From a virus: a stretch of DNA of 36,102 bases. The notes beneath the pieces were generated by a model, which was not told where the DNA came from, did no database searches, and saw only the letters and a list, made by a program, of their open reading frames with translations. Where the stretch lies: positions 1-36,102 of the IMG/VR virus record IMGVR_UViG_3300036859_000123. The stretch is one strand, 5' to 3'. A program made the translations under genes and the position numbers. The stretch's first letter is position 1; each line of letters opens with the position of its first letter. Below are positions 24,148-29,563 of this stretch, in pieces.

Positions 24148-24335
24148 AGACCGCGCGCTTTGCTCTCGGCGGCGGTCAAACGCCGGCCGAGTTCTTCCCA
24201 CATTTCCGACATGTCGAGCGAGTCGGCAGTTGCGGCGCGGTTGTATGCGTATTCGACCATCGCGTGAATGAGATCGTAGACGGTGCGGCCGTGAAGGATG
24301 CTCACAAGCTCGCGCTCGGTTGATCGTCGTGACAT
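24144..24335 (-). CDS. Small helical hypothetical protein, last gene of inverted block
   Basis: 63 aa: MSRRSTERELVSILHGRTVYDLIHAMVEYAYNRAA...MSEMWEELGRRLTAAESKARGL, predicted all helical and moderately charged. ATG 24335 is chosen since GGAG lies nine bases upstream; a GTG two codons earlier would be only three bases from it. It has its own sigma-70-like promoter candidate about 105-130 bases upstream and is separated from the rest of the block by 170 bases. Function unknown. Confidence 0.6.
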   Translation of the reverse strand: MSRRSTERELVSILHGRTVYDLIHAMVEYAYNRAATADSLDMSEMWEELGRRLTAAESKARGL

Positions 24336-24427
24336 GAACACACGTTCTCCGTAGTGCCGGCGCTTCTTCCGGCGTGCTCGTTGTAACTAAGTTTGTTTAT
24401 TGCGAGAGAGAGCGCGGCGGGAAGAGA

Positions 24428-24460
24428 CCGCGCGAGAGGATCATTGATCGTCTCGCGCGG
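24428..24460 (-). other. Hairpin overlapping the minus-strand promoter
   Basis: CCGCGCGAGA (24428-24437) pairs with TCTCGCGCGG (24451-24460); after one G-G mismatch GATC pairs with GATC around ATT. The dyad covers the spacer and -10 of the promoter at 24440-24468, so it could be an operator or a transcript 5' hairpin. Confidence 0.45.
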
Positions 24461-24468
24461 CGTGTCAA
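24440..24468 (-). promoter_or_regulatory. Sigma-70-type promoter on minus strand
   Basis: On the minus strand TTGACA (24468-24463) is followed after 17 bases by AATGAT (24445-24440): perfect -35, four of six at -10. It faces the gene 24335-24144 and would give a leader of about 100 bases. Confidence 0.45.
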
Positions 24469-24505
24469 CGGTGTAAATGTTCAAAACGGAACAGACAGCG
24501 GGCCG

Positions 24506-24724
24506 CTAGTGCATTATGGCGGGCGTCTCAACGACGACGCCGGCTCTCTCGCATTTCTCGACGAGTTCTCCGAGAACCTTGCAACCTACAACGCAACCGT
24601 CGTCGTGAGTGTCGAGACCGTCGAAGAGATGATCTATCAGCGTGTGCGCGAGTTCTCGAACGTCGTCGAGTGTGAGCGTTCCAGCTTCGAGCTTGGCGCG
24701 TTTCTCGCGTGCTACTTGTTCCAT
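24506..24724 (-). CDS. Small helical hypothetical protein
   Basis: 72 aa: MEQVAREKRAKLEAGTLT then LDDVRELAHTLIDHLFDGLD, THDDGCVVGCKVLGELVEKCERAGVVVETPAIMH. Mainly helical with three Cys in the second half. GGAAACGGAGAC precedes ATG 24724, a strong ribosome site; a TTG 87 bases upstream would give 101 aa but has none. It lies downstream of the 36-bp dyad at 24859-24894. Function unknown. Confidence 0.6.
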   Translation of the reverse strand: MEQVAREKRAKLEAGTLTLDDVRELAHTLIDHLFDGLDTHDDGCVVGCKVLGELVEKCERAGVVVETPAIMH

Positions 24725-24858
24725 GTCTCCGTTTCCTTTTTCGGGCTGAGGGGTTCCGGCTTCCAAAGTAGCAAGCTCTATGCTCAGCAATTGGCGTGCA
24801 GTTACAGGCAACGAGTGTGTTAGGACGGCTCAAATTACGGTTCTGCTAGTTCCTTTCT

Positions 24859-24894
24859 GAGACACGGCCGACGAAATTTCGTGCAACGTGTCTC
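24859..24894. promoter_or_regulatory. 36-bp nested dyad (GAGACACG...CGTGTCTC)
   Basis: GAGACACG (24859-24866) and CGTGTCTC (24887-24894) are perfect inverted repeats. Inside them the palindrome ACGAAATTTCGT (24871-24882) has exactly the same centre (24876.5). Direct repeats TTACGGTTCTG lie on each side (24835-24845 and 24896-24906). It stands between two minus-strand genes. A protein-binding site is likely, related by its GACAC/GTGTC arms to dyads at 26957, 29564 and 32100. Confidence 0.6.
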
Positions 24895-24895
24895 G

Positions 24896-25237
24896 TTACG
24901 GTTCTGTCGTTGCCGGGCACGAGCCGATCTCGATCACGCGGTCGATCTCGATGAAGCCGGGCACGCGGCGCAACACGTCAAGCGGCGTCTCGTTTGACTT
25001 CAAGGCACGCTCTCGAACGCCGGGAAAGCGGCCGTTATAGGCTTCGGCAACGTCGAGCGTCACGCGCTCCGGGCCGTCTGAGTGCGGCTCCGGCGGCGGG
25101 AACGTGAGATCGAGCGCGCGGCGCGGGCAGAGTTCGATCCGGCTGCCGACGTGCCACAAGTCGCGGTCGATCACGAGTGTTCCGAGAACGACACTCGGGT
25201 TGCAGCAACAACGAACGGGAACCCGAAGGCGGCTCAT
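24896..25237 (-). CDS. Hypothetical protein, Cys-rich N-terminus
   Basis: 113 aa, coupled to the upstream gene by ATGA (start 25237). The N-terminus has three adjacent Cys (VRCCCNPSVV); the middle is Pro-rich (LTFPPPEPHSDGPERVTLDV) and the C-terminus holds SNETPLDVLRRVPGFIEIDRVIEIG. It looks like a small beta-rich protein and is not recognised. Its stop is followed at once by the 36-bp dyad. Confidence 0.6.
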   Translation of the reverse strand: MSRLRVPVRCCCNPSVVLGTLVIDRDLWHVGSRIELCPRRALDLTFPPPEPHSDGPERVTLDVAEAYNGRFPGVRERALKSNETPLDVLRRVPGFIEIDRVIEIGSCPATTEP

Positions 25238-25473
25238 ATCTGATCCTCTTTGCGCTCGCGCTTGATCCGCGCGACTTGGCGCGGCGTGAGGTAGTCGGGA
25301 TCTCCGGGCTTCGGTTCGTGTGGCTTCGCTTCTCGAACCTGTCGTTGAAGCTCGCGGATAACCGGATCGTCAAGTTCGGTCAGTTCGCGGAACCGGCGAT
25401 CCGGCTCGCGCTTCCGCCGGTCTCCGCTCCGGCGCTCGTGCTCTTGCTCGACGGGCTTACGCTGCACGTTCAT
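25234..25473 (-). CDS. Highly charged small protein
   Basis: 79 aa from ATG 25473, linked by ATGA overlaps at both ends. Dominated by Arg, Glu and Asp: MNVQRKPVEQEHERRSGDRR..., a helix DPVIRELQRQVREAKPHEP, and DPDYLTPRQVARIKRERKED. The extreme charge suggests a nucleic-acid- or protein-binding adaptor, or disorder. No family is recognised. Tight coupling to the 40-aa membrane peptide immediately upstream suggests co-translation. Confidence 0.6.
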   Translation of the reverse strand: MNVQRKPVEQEHERRSGDRRKREPDRRFRELTELDDPVIRELQRQVREAKPHEPKPGDPDYLTPRQVARIKRERKEDQI

Positions 25474-25592
25474 TTGATCACGCTCTCGATCTCCGTGGCG
25501 CGGCGCGCGGAAAGCCGGTCGAGCGTCCGGCCGGCTTGCCACACGAACCACACGACGAGCGCGGCGATTACGAAAAACGTTGCTTTCCTCAC
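25470..25592 (-). CDS. 40-aa single-pass membrane peptide
   Basis: GTG at 25592 starts a 40-residue peptide: MRKATFFVIAALVVWFVWQ, then AGRTLDRLSARRATEIESVIK. Residues 5-18 are a hydrophobic helix rich in Trp, Phe and Val; the rest is an amphipathic, charged tail, as in small phage membrane or anti-holin-like peptides. AAGGAAGTGAGGA provides the ribosome site. It starts four bases after the previous stop and overlaps the next start as ATGA, so it fits the operon exactly. Function unknown. Confidence 0.65.
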   Translation of the reverse strand: MRKATFFVIAALVVWFVWQAGRTLDRLSARRATEIESVIK

Positions 25593-25596
25593 TTCC

Positions 25597-25794
25597 TCAC
25601 TTCCTTTTCAAAAGCCGGTCAACTTGCCGGACGTTCTCAGGCGTGGCGATTGCCGGCGTTCCGTGGCGTCCGCCCATGTTCAGAACCCATCCGGCCGGGC
25701 CGCGCATCACGGCGCGGCCGGAGTGCTCTACGCCGAAGCGGTCAACGATGGTCACGCGCGAGCCGGGCCGAATCGCTTCGAAAATGTTCTTCAT
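25597..25794 (-). CDS. Small beta-rich phage protein (GPAGWVLNMGGRHGTP motif)
   Basis: 65 aa from ATG 25794, overlapping the upstream stop as ATGA. Sequence MKNIFEAIRPGSRVTIVDRFGVEHSG then RAVMRGPAGWVLNMGGRHGTPAIATPENVRQVDRLLKRK suggests a small SH3/KOW-like beta barrel (PGSRVTIVDRFG...GRAV) and a basic end. Similar short proteins occur in plasmids and phages without known function; this is recollection of a pattern, not a search result. Confidence 0.65.
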   Translation of the reverse strand: MKNIFEAIRPGSRVTIVDRFGVEHSGRAVMRGPAGWVLNMGGRHGTPAIATPENVRQVDRLLKRK

Positions 25795-25967
25795 GCTGCA
25801 CACTCGATCCGCTCGATATGAAGATGGTTCAGCCGGTCGTAAAGCGTCGAGATCGCGGCGGCGTTCTGCCGGGCCGGGATTCCGGACAGGTTGCCGGCGG
25901 CGATCTCGCGAACGTTCAGTTCGTGCTCGGCGGCGGCGATCTTGGCGGCGATCTCTTGTTTGGTCAT
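25791..25967 (-). CDS. Small helical protein behind gene-start element
   Basis: 58 aa from ATG 25967: MTKQEIAAKIAAAEHELNVREIAA, GNLSGIPARQNAAAISTLYDRLNHLHIERIECAA. Two helices, probably a helical hairpin or dimer. The start is fixed by AGGTGAG and by the repeated element ending exactly 13 bases upstream. First gene of a four-step coupled chain (ATGA at 25794, 25473, 25237, with a four-base gap at 25592). Function unknown. Confidence 0.65.
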   Translation of the reverse strand: MTKQEIAAKIAAAEHELNVREIAAGNLSGIPARQNAAAISTLYDRLNHLHIERIECAA

Positions 25968-25978
25968 GCTCTCACCTA

Positions 25979-25995
25979 TTGCACGCGGCGTGCCA
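25979..25995 (-). promoter_or_regulatory. Repeated gene-start element, copy E (minus)
   Basis: On the minus strand TGGCACGCCGCGTGCAA, then TAGGTGAGAGC and ATG 25967. GG and GC are ten bases apart as in -24/-12 promoters, the GC ends 13 bases before ATG, and the core GCACG-CCG-CGTGC is an inverted repeat. It starts three bases after the upstream stop. Confidence 0.6.
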
Positions 25996-25998
25996 TGT

Positions 25999-26196
25999 TC
26001 AGGTGCGCGGATTTTCTCGGGAATCGAGTTCAACGGCGAATTCGCAGCCGGTGCAGAATGCCACAATTGCAGGTCGAATCACGTTTTCGATATACGGCAT
26101 TCCGCCGGGGTTCGGCTTCCACACGGGCGATTCGGTCTCGGCGTGCTCGTCGATCTCGACGACGGAACCGCACTCCGGGCAGCGTGGCGCGTCCAT
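25999..26196 (-). CDS. Small zinc-ribbon protein
   Basis: 65 aa from ATG 26196, coupled as TAATG. It opens MDAPRCPECGSVVEIDEH and near the end has VAFCTGCEFAVELDSRE, so CPEC and CTGC form a four-Cys zinc ribbon, with a GGMPYIENVIRPAI spacer between. Such ribbons often bind nucleic acids or stabilise a very small protein. No specific family is recognised. Confidence 0.7.
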   Translation of the reverse strand: MDAPRCPECGSVVEIDEHAETESPVWKPNPGGMPYIENVIRPAIVAFCTGCEFAVELDSRENPRT

Positions 26197-26399
26197 TATA
26201 GAAGCTCCGAGCGCATCTCGCGCAACCGCTCGATTACGTCGGCGGTCGAGATCCAATCCTTCCGGTCTCCGTTGCTCTCGAATCCGGCGAACTTGTCTCC
26301 GTGCAAAAACGTAATGAAGGCGTTGATCTGATCCTGCACGTTCGCGATCTTCGCGTCCTTCGCTCCGGCTTCGGCTTCAAGTCGCTTGATGTAATTCAT
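26196..26399 (-). CDS. Small conserved phage protein (GDRKDWISTADV motif)
   Basis: 67 aa from ATG 26399: an N-terminal coiled coil (MNYIKRLEAEAGAKDAKIANVQDQINAFITFLHG) and then DKFAGFESNGDRKDWISTADVIERLREMRSELL. The pairing of coiled coil with KF.G.E..G.RKDWI.T.DV resembles a protein I associate with many environmental and marine phages, function unknown. Its start is set by AGGTGAG and the element copy F, 13 bases upstream. The stop overlaps the zinc-ribbon gene as TAATG. Confidence 0.7.
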   Translation of the reverse strand: MNYIKRLEAEAGAKDAKIANVQDQINAFITFLHGDKFAGFESNGDRKDWISTADVIERLREMRSELL

Positions 26400-26410
26400 G
26401 GTCTCACCTA

Positions 26411-26427
26411 TTGCACGCGGCATGCCA
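26411..26427 (-). promoter_or_regulatory. Repeated gene-start element, copy F (minus)
   Basis: On the minus strand TGGCATGCCGCGTGCAA, then TAGGTGAGACC and ATG 26399. One C-to-T change from copy E; the same 13-base distance from GC to ATG. The 20-bp palindrome at 26488-26507 lies about 70 bases upstream. Confidence 0.6.
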
Positions 26428-26487
26428 CACGCGGCCGGCCGGATTCATTCGATATTCTCGATTCGCGAACGGCGAACGCCGGGCCGA

Positions 26488-26507
26488 CTGACAACAATTG
26501 TTGTCAG
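26488..26507. promoter_or_regulatory. 20-bp perfect palindrome, copy 1
   Basis: CTGACAACAATTGTTGTCAG is a perfect inverted repeat. It shares its 18-bp core with the copy at 27006-27025, and both carry the same flank (CGAAAAACG on one side and TCG-CCGG on the other, minus-strand reading). It lies between the stop of the 26833-26525 gene and copy F, as an operator would. Confidence 0.65.
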
Positions 26508-26524
26508 CCGGTGACGTTTTTCGG

Positions 26525-26833
26525 CTACAGGCTCGTATACAAGCCGGTCACGCGCTCGAACGTCTCGCGGAGCGTGTCGCAGAACACGCCGGATTCGATG
26601 GTCGTTTTCGGCGTGATCTTCGAGCCACGGCACGAGTAAGTTTCAAATCTGTATTCGTCGCTTGGAAGCAACGTCACGACGACGACGTTCGAGCCGTCGC
26701 GCGTTTTCATGGGAATACGGAAGCGGAGCGAATCCGCCGAGCCGACGAACTGCCGCGCTCCGGTCATGGCGACGAAGCGCGATCCGCCGAACTGCCGAAG
26801 AATCTCGTTTGCGACTTCGAGGTTTGTTGTCAT
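26525..26833 (-). CDS. Conserved phage protein of unknown function (FVAMTGA...VTGLYTSL)
   Basis: 102 aa from ATG 26833: MTTNLEVANEILRQFGGSRFVAMTGARQFVG, then beta strands (SLRFRIPM, NVVVVTLLPSDEYRFETY) and TLRETFERVTGLYTSL. This pattern (ILRQ.GG.RF..MTGA, ..F...TGL.TSL) matches a small protein I recognise from many phages and mobile elements, function unknown. It is the first gene of the inverted block; element copy G lies 13 bases upstream of ATG, with TAGGGTAAGG as ribosome site. Confidence 0.75.
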   Translation of the reverse strand: MTTNLEVANEILRQFGGSRFVAMTGARQFVGSADSLRFRIPMKTRDGSNVVVVTLLPSDEYRFETYSCRGSKITPKTTIESGVFCDTLRETFERVTGLYTSL

Positions 26834-26844
26834 GCCTTACCCTA

Positions 26845-26861
26845 TTGCACGCGGCGTGCCA
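26845..26861 (-). promoter_or_regulatory. Repeated gene-start element, copy G (minus)
   Basis: On the minus strand TGGCACGCCGCGTGCAA, then TAGGGTAAGGC and ATG 26833. Identical to copy E over 17 bases, again with 13 bases between GC and ATG. Confidence 0.6.
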
Positions 26862-26956
26862 CGTCAGAACGCCGGGCAACGCATCAAAACGCCGGCATAT
26901 GGATGCCGTCGAGCGCATCGGAACGGAACACGTCGGCTGTAAGTCGTTGATTCGAC

Positions 26957-26995
26957 GTGTCCGATTTTGAGCGGCCGATTCTCAGGATCGGACAC
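26957..26995. promoter_or_regulatory. 39-bp nested dyad (GTGTCCGAT...ATCGGACAC)
   Basis: GTGTCCGAT (26957-26965) and ATCGGACAC (26987-26995) are perfect 9-bp inverted repeats; an inner pair TGAG (26968-26971) and CTCA (26981-26984) has the same centre, 26976. It lies 130 bases upstream of copy A. Candidate activator or repressor binding site shared by both directions. Confidence 0.6.
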
Positions 26996-27005
26996 GGCCG
27001 GGCGA

Positions 27006-27025
27006 GTGACAACAATTGTTGTCAC
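27006..27025. promoter_or_regulatory. 20-bp perfect palindrome, copy 2
   Basis: GTGACAACAATTGTTGTCAC, perfectly symmetrical and identical to the copy at 26488 over the central 18 bases. GTTTTTCG follows a few bases later in both copies. It stands between the 39-bp dyad and element copy A. Confidence 0.65.
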
Positions 27026-27076
27026 CTTGCCGTTTTTCGTCAGCCAAAACAGGCCGAGAATCGAGCGTTTCGCGCG

Positions 27077-27120
27077 AAACGCTAAGGAATCGGCGCGGCC
27101 GAACTTGGCACGGCGCATGC
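27077..27120 (+). promoter_or_regulatory. Repeated gene-start element, copy A, with upstream box
   Basis: Box AAACGCTAAG (27077-27086, followed by GAATC), then TTGGCACGGCGCATGC (27105-27120). GG and GC are ten bases apart, and the element ends 13 bases before ATG 27134. The same box sits at almost the same distance in copies C and D. Confidence 0.6.
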
Positions 27121-27133
27121 TTCTATACAGGGC

Positions 27134-27361
27134 ATGACCACAAACAAAGCGTTCCGAGTCGAGTTCGCGGGCGGGTTCGAGATCGTCAACGCGAAGAGCG
27201 AGAACGAAGCGCGCGACAGGTTCGAGCGTCGGACGGGAATCGACGCGGCGGCGGTTACGGTTGACGTAGACGCTACGCGAAAACTGTCAGCACGCCGGAA
27301 CGCGGCGCGCGTGCGTCGTGAAATTCTCTTCGATATCAACGGGCATCACGGCCGGGCGTAG
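27134..27361 (+). CDS. Small hypothetical protein, first plus-strand early gene
   Basis: 75 aa: MTTNKAFRVEFAGGFEIVNAKSENEARDRFERRTGIDAA, then VTVDVDATRKLSARRNAARVRREILF. A beta hairpin followed by a helix and a further strand, with a basic C-terminus. The start is fixed by copy A; the Shine-Dalgarno (AGGG) is only one or two bases from ATG, unusually close. Its TAG stop overlaps the start of copy B. Function unknown. Confidence 0.6.
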   Translation: MTTNKAFRVEFAGGFEIVNAKSENEARDRFERRTGIDAAAVTVDVDATRKLSARRNAARVRREILFDINGHHGRA

Positions 27362-27362
27362 G

Positions 27363-27379
27363 TTGGCACGGCGCGTGCA
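27363..27379 (+). promoter_or_regulatory. Repeated gene-start element, copy B
   Basis: TTGGCACGGCGCGTGCA, beginning two bases after the stop of the previous gene and ending (at GC) 13 bases before ATG 27392. No upstream box is present; the upstream DNA is coding. Confidence 0.6.
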
Positions 27380-27391
27380 GAAAGGGAGAAC

Positions 27392-27556
27392 ATGATTCTT
27401 CGAGCCACGATCAAAACGACGACGCCGGAAAAGACGGCGCTTCTCTTCTCGGCGGTTCTCGCGGCCGACAAGGGCGTTCCGTCGCGCATCGAGCGCGAGA
27501 ACGGCGCGTTCGTCGTCGTGGCCGACGACGGGCAAGCGGTCAGATTCGAACGCTAG
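27392..27556 (+). CDS. 54-aa hypothetical protein
   Basis: ATG 27392 with AAAGGGAG upstream opens a 54-aa frame: MILRATIKTTTPEKTALLFS, AVLAADKGVPSRIERENGAFVVVADDGQAVRFER, stop TAG 27554-27556. It reads as a small alpha-beta protein (strand, helix, strand, strand). Support comes from the repeated element placed exactly as for the other genes, a good ribosome site and a codon pattern like its neighbours. Function unknown. Confidence 0.6.
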   Translation: MILRATIKTTTPEKTALLFSAVLAADKGVPSRIERENGAFVVVADDGQAVRFER

Positions 27557-27570
27557 GACGCCGGGCGACG

Positions 27571-27586
27571 TGGCAGCGTCCTTGCA
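27571..27586 (+). promoter_or_regulatory. Repeated gene-start element, copy I (closest to sigma-54 consensus)
   Basis: TGGCAGCGTCCTTGCA: GG and GC ten bases apart and a canonical TTGCA. AACGCTAGGA, similar to the upstream box, lies 22 bases before it over the stop of the previous gene. Unlike six other copies, it is 124 bases from the next start (27710), leaving room for a structured leader. Confidence 0.55.
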
Positions 27587-27618
27587 ATAGTTCGAGACAA
27601 CCGAGCCGAGCGGCGCGG

Positions 27619-27701
27619 TTCCCGATAGTCCGGCAAGGCGTCCGGACAGCTTCGACAGCGGGCCGGCCGGCAATCACGCCGGCCGGCATCTCGGGAAGGA
27701 G
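27619..27701 (+). promoter_or_regulatory. Structured 5' leader with possible three-way junction over the ribosome site
   Basis: TTCCCGA (27619-27625) can pair with TCGGGAA (27691-27697), enclosing two hairpins: GTCCGG/CCGGAC (27628-27633 and 27642-27647) and a perfect 10-bp stem GCCGGCCGGC with loop AATCAC (27662-27687). The closing strand overlaps AAGGAG (27696-27701), the Shine-Dalgarno of the 27710 gene, so folding could mask translation. Confidence 0.45.
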
Positions 27702-27709
27702 ATCGAGAC

Positions 27710-28231
27710 ATGGCGAAGCGGGTTTCAGAAAAGGCGGCGCTCGCGGCGTTGCCGGCGCTCAGCGGGCCGGCGGGCAAGGCGAAGGCGTCCGAGAGCACGG
27801 CCGATCAGCGGATCTATCTGTGCATCGGGCCGAACACATGGGGCCGGGGCACGACGCCGGCCGAAGCCGTGAAGAACGCGAAGGCGAACTTCTCGCGGTC
27901 GCTCTCGGGTTCGTGGAAGTGGATCATGTATGACGCGCAAGCCGACGCGGTGATCGATGATATGGGATCGATCTGCTACATGCCGATCAACCGAGACGAC
28001 TACGCGGCGAGCGTGGCGGCGACAACCGACGCGGGCTTGTCAGACGGCGCGAGCAACCATCCGAAGGGAAAGTTCTACGTCACGAACGCGGAGCCGGCCG
28101 GCAACGAGCCGAAGTCGTTCGACATTCCCGACGAGCCTTACGACGGCGAGCCGGACAACGATCAGGAAATGCGCGAGCACGACGATTGGATGAACAACGA
28201 GGTTTACACGCTGTCGGAGCGGAAGTCATGA
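27710..28231 (+). CDS. Hypothetical protein with acidic C-terminus
   Basis: 173 aa. N-terminus is Ala/Lys-rich, followed by RIYLCIGPNTWGRGTTPAEAVKNAKANFSRSLSGSWKWIMYDAQADAVIDDMGSICY, which looks like a compact alpha-beta domain, and a long acidic, probably disordered tail (DIPDEPYDGEPDNDQEMREHDD). AAGGAG is eight bases before ATG 27710, beneath the structured leader. First gene of a five-gene coupled operon ending at 29562. Not recognised. Confidence 0.65.
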   Translation: MAKRVSEKAALAALPALSGPAGKAKASESTADQRIYLCIGPNTWGRGTTPAEAVKNAKANFSRSLSGSWKWIMYDAQADAVIDDMGSICYMPINRDDYAASVAATTDAGLSDGASNHPKGKFYVTNAEPAGNEPKSFDIPDEPYDGEPDNDQEMREHDDWMNNEVYTLSERKS

Positions 28232-28494
28232 GCGAAACGCGCGTGATCAACGTTCCGGTTCGGCGGCGGTTCCTCGTTGCCGGCTTCGACGCAACCGATC
28301 TGCCGCGCTCGTGGGGCGCGGCGGATGAACTCGAAAGCGCGATAGAGCGCGCGGCGTCGGAGTCGAGCGCGTATATCGAAGAGAAGCGGGCGCTCGGCGA
28401 GCGCGTCGAGCTTCGGCTTTTCGTGATGCTCGACAGCGGCGGGCGGCGCGACTTGCAGACAACGATCAGACACGAGAAAGGGGCGAAGTCATGA
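28228..28494 (+). CDS. Hypothetical protein (VPVRRRFLVAGFD...)
   Basis: 88 aa from ATG 28228, ATGA-coupled at both ends. Strand (VINVPVRRRFLVAGFD), helix (DELESAIERAASESSAYIEEKRAL) and strand (ERVELRLFVMLDSGG) suggest a small alpha-beta fold. Function unknown; co-expression with its neighbours is implied by the overlapping starts and stops. Confidence 0.6.
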   Translation: MSETRVINVPVRRRFLVAGFDATDLPRSWGAADELESAIERAASESSAYIEEKRALGERVELRLFVMLDSGGRRDLQTTIRHEKGAKS

Positions 28495-28880
28495 CGCGCG
28501 ATCAGGCGTTCAAGAAGATCCGAAAGCTACTCGGGCCGAAGGCAGCGGCCGACGTGCGCGGCGATATCAGTTCGCCGGAGAAGCGCGAGCGCGCGAGCGA
28601 GTCGTTGAAGTTCCTTCGGACGCGGCGCGAAGAACTCGACGCGAAGATCACGGCGCGTCAAAAGGAATTGCTCGACGTGCCGGACTTTCAAGCGTTGCTC
28701 GAAGAGCGGCGGAAGCTCAGAAAGGAAGTCGATTCGTTTCAGGGCGAAGCGTTGCATTACAAGTTCATGGCCGGCCGGATCTCCGGCGTCGGCGGAATCT
28801 CGTTCTTCCATGTCGAAGCTCAGGGCGATACGTGGGAAGAAGTGATCGCGAAGCTCGAAGCGAAGGCGGCGAAGAAGTGA
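28491..28880 (+). CDS. Coiled-coil hypothetical protein
   Basis: 129 aa, ATGA-coupled. After a short N-terminal part (MTRDQAFKKIRKLLGPKA), residues ~28-80 form a charged coiled coil (EKRERASESLKFLRTRREELDAKITARQKELL...RRKLRKEVDSFQG). The C-terminal ~45 residues (YKFMAGRISGVGGISFFHVEAQGDTWEEVIAKLEAKA) look like a beta hairpin plus helix. It could be a dimeric adaptor. No family is recognised. Confidence 0.65.
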   Translation: MTRDQAFKKIRKLLGPKAAADVRGDISSPEKRERASESLKFLRTRREELDAKITARQKELLDVPDFQALLEERRKLRKEVDSFQGEALHYKFMAGRISGVGGISFFHVEAQGDTWEEVIAKLEAKAAKK

Positions 28881-29053
28881 GGATCGAATACGACGCGGCG
28901 CGCGGTCTCGTCAACCTGATGATCGGTAACGAGTGCGTCGATCAAATGGCGCTCCAAGTCTACGCCGAAGCGTTCGGCGTAGACGCGGCGCTAGAAATCA
29001 GCCGGCCGGAGTTCCGGCGCTACAGTTCCGACGTGCTCGATCCGAGAGATTGA
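28877..29053 (+). CDS. Small hypothetical protein starting at GTG
   Basis: 58 aa from GTG 28877, overlapping the previous stop as GTGA: MRIEYDAARGLVNLMIGNEC, VDQMALQVYAEAFGVDAALEISRPEFRRYSSDVLDPRD. Strand-turn-strand then helix. Start choice rests on the overlap geometry and absence of an in-frame ATG nearby. Function unknown. Confidence 0.55.
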   Translation: MRIEYDAARGLVNLMIGNECVDQMALQVYAEAFGVDAALEISRPEFRRYSSDVLDPRD

Positions 29054-29055
29054 TC

Positions 29056-29562
29056 ATGAGCTTGCTTACAACGCTTCAGGCGCGAACGGCGAACTTCCCG
29101 ATTGCCGGGCATCGAATCGCGGTTCTCGACGTGCTCGGCAACATGCGCGAAGCTGAGATCAACGACGGCGGCGGGTTTCCGTGGTTCAATTGTCCGTTCT
29201 GTTCTTCGGGCGTCTACGTCAACGGACACGGGCCGGACGTTCCCGACGCGGTGATCTCGATCAATTGCGAGTGCGTCAATCCGTGGTGCTTGGCGAATCC
29301 GAACATGCCGAAGGCGGAAGCCGAGCGGCTTTACAAGGTCGAGCGGCAGCGGCGCGAGCAAGAAGCCGAGCGCGAGCGCAACCATAGATCGGCGCTCCGG
29401 CGGATCGAGGAAGGCCGACAGGCCGACGAGGAACGGCGCGCGGCAACCATCGTGGAAGCCGGCAAGCGTGGCGCGTGCGTCCGTTGTGCGCTCAGAACGG
29501 GCCGGTTCGTGAAACATCGAGCCGGATGCACGGACGCCGGCCGACACAAGACGCGGTTCTGA
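29056..29562 (+). CDS. Zinc-binding protein with central coiled coil
   Basis: 168 aa from ATG 29056, two bases after the previous stop. CPFC (~46-49) with CEC and WC (~75-83) form one Cys-rich module; a charged helix (AEAERLYKVERQRREQEAERERNHRSALRRIEEGRQADEERRA, ~88-132) follows; and CVRC...KHRAGC (~143-160) forms a second, zinc-finger-like module. Two metal modules on a rod suggest nucleic acid or protein bridging. Last gene of its operon; the large dyad at 29564 begins right after the stop. Not recognised. Confidence 0.65.
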   Translation: MSLLTTLQARTANFPIAGHRIAVLDVLGNMREAEINDGGGFPWFNCPFCSSGVYVNGHGPDVPDAVISINCECVNPWCLANPNMPKAEAERLYKVERQRREQEAERERNHRSALRRIEEGRQADEERRAATIVEAGKRGACVRCALRTGRFVKHRAGCTDAGRHKTRF

Positions 29563-29563
29563 A

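Larger units (their letters stand above)
26834..27133. promoter_or_regulatory. 300-bp divergent control region
   Basis: No gene is supported here. It separates the minus-strand block (start 26833) from the plus-strand early genes (start 27134) and contains, in order, element copy G (26845-26861), a 39-bp dyad (26957-26995), a 20-bp perfect palindrome (27006-27025), the AAACGCTAAG box (27077-27086) and element copy A (27105-27120). It is the regulatory hub between the two early transcription directions. Confidence 0.7.

Noticed and set aside
24302-24484. 60-codon minus-strand frame starting at TTG
   Set aside because: No ribosome site; its 5' part covers the promoter candidate and hairpin, and it overlaps the next gene by 34 bases. 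Kept out, though a leader peptide cannot be excluded.
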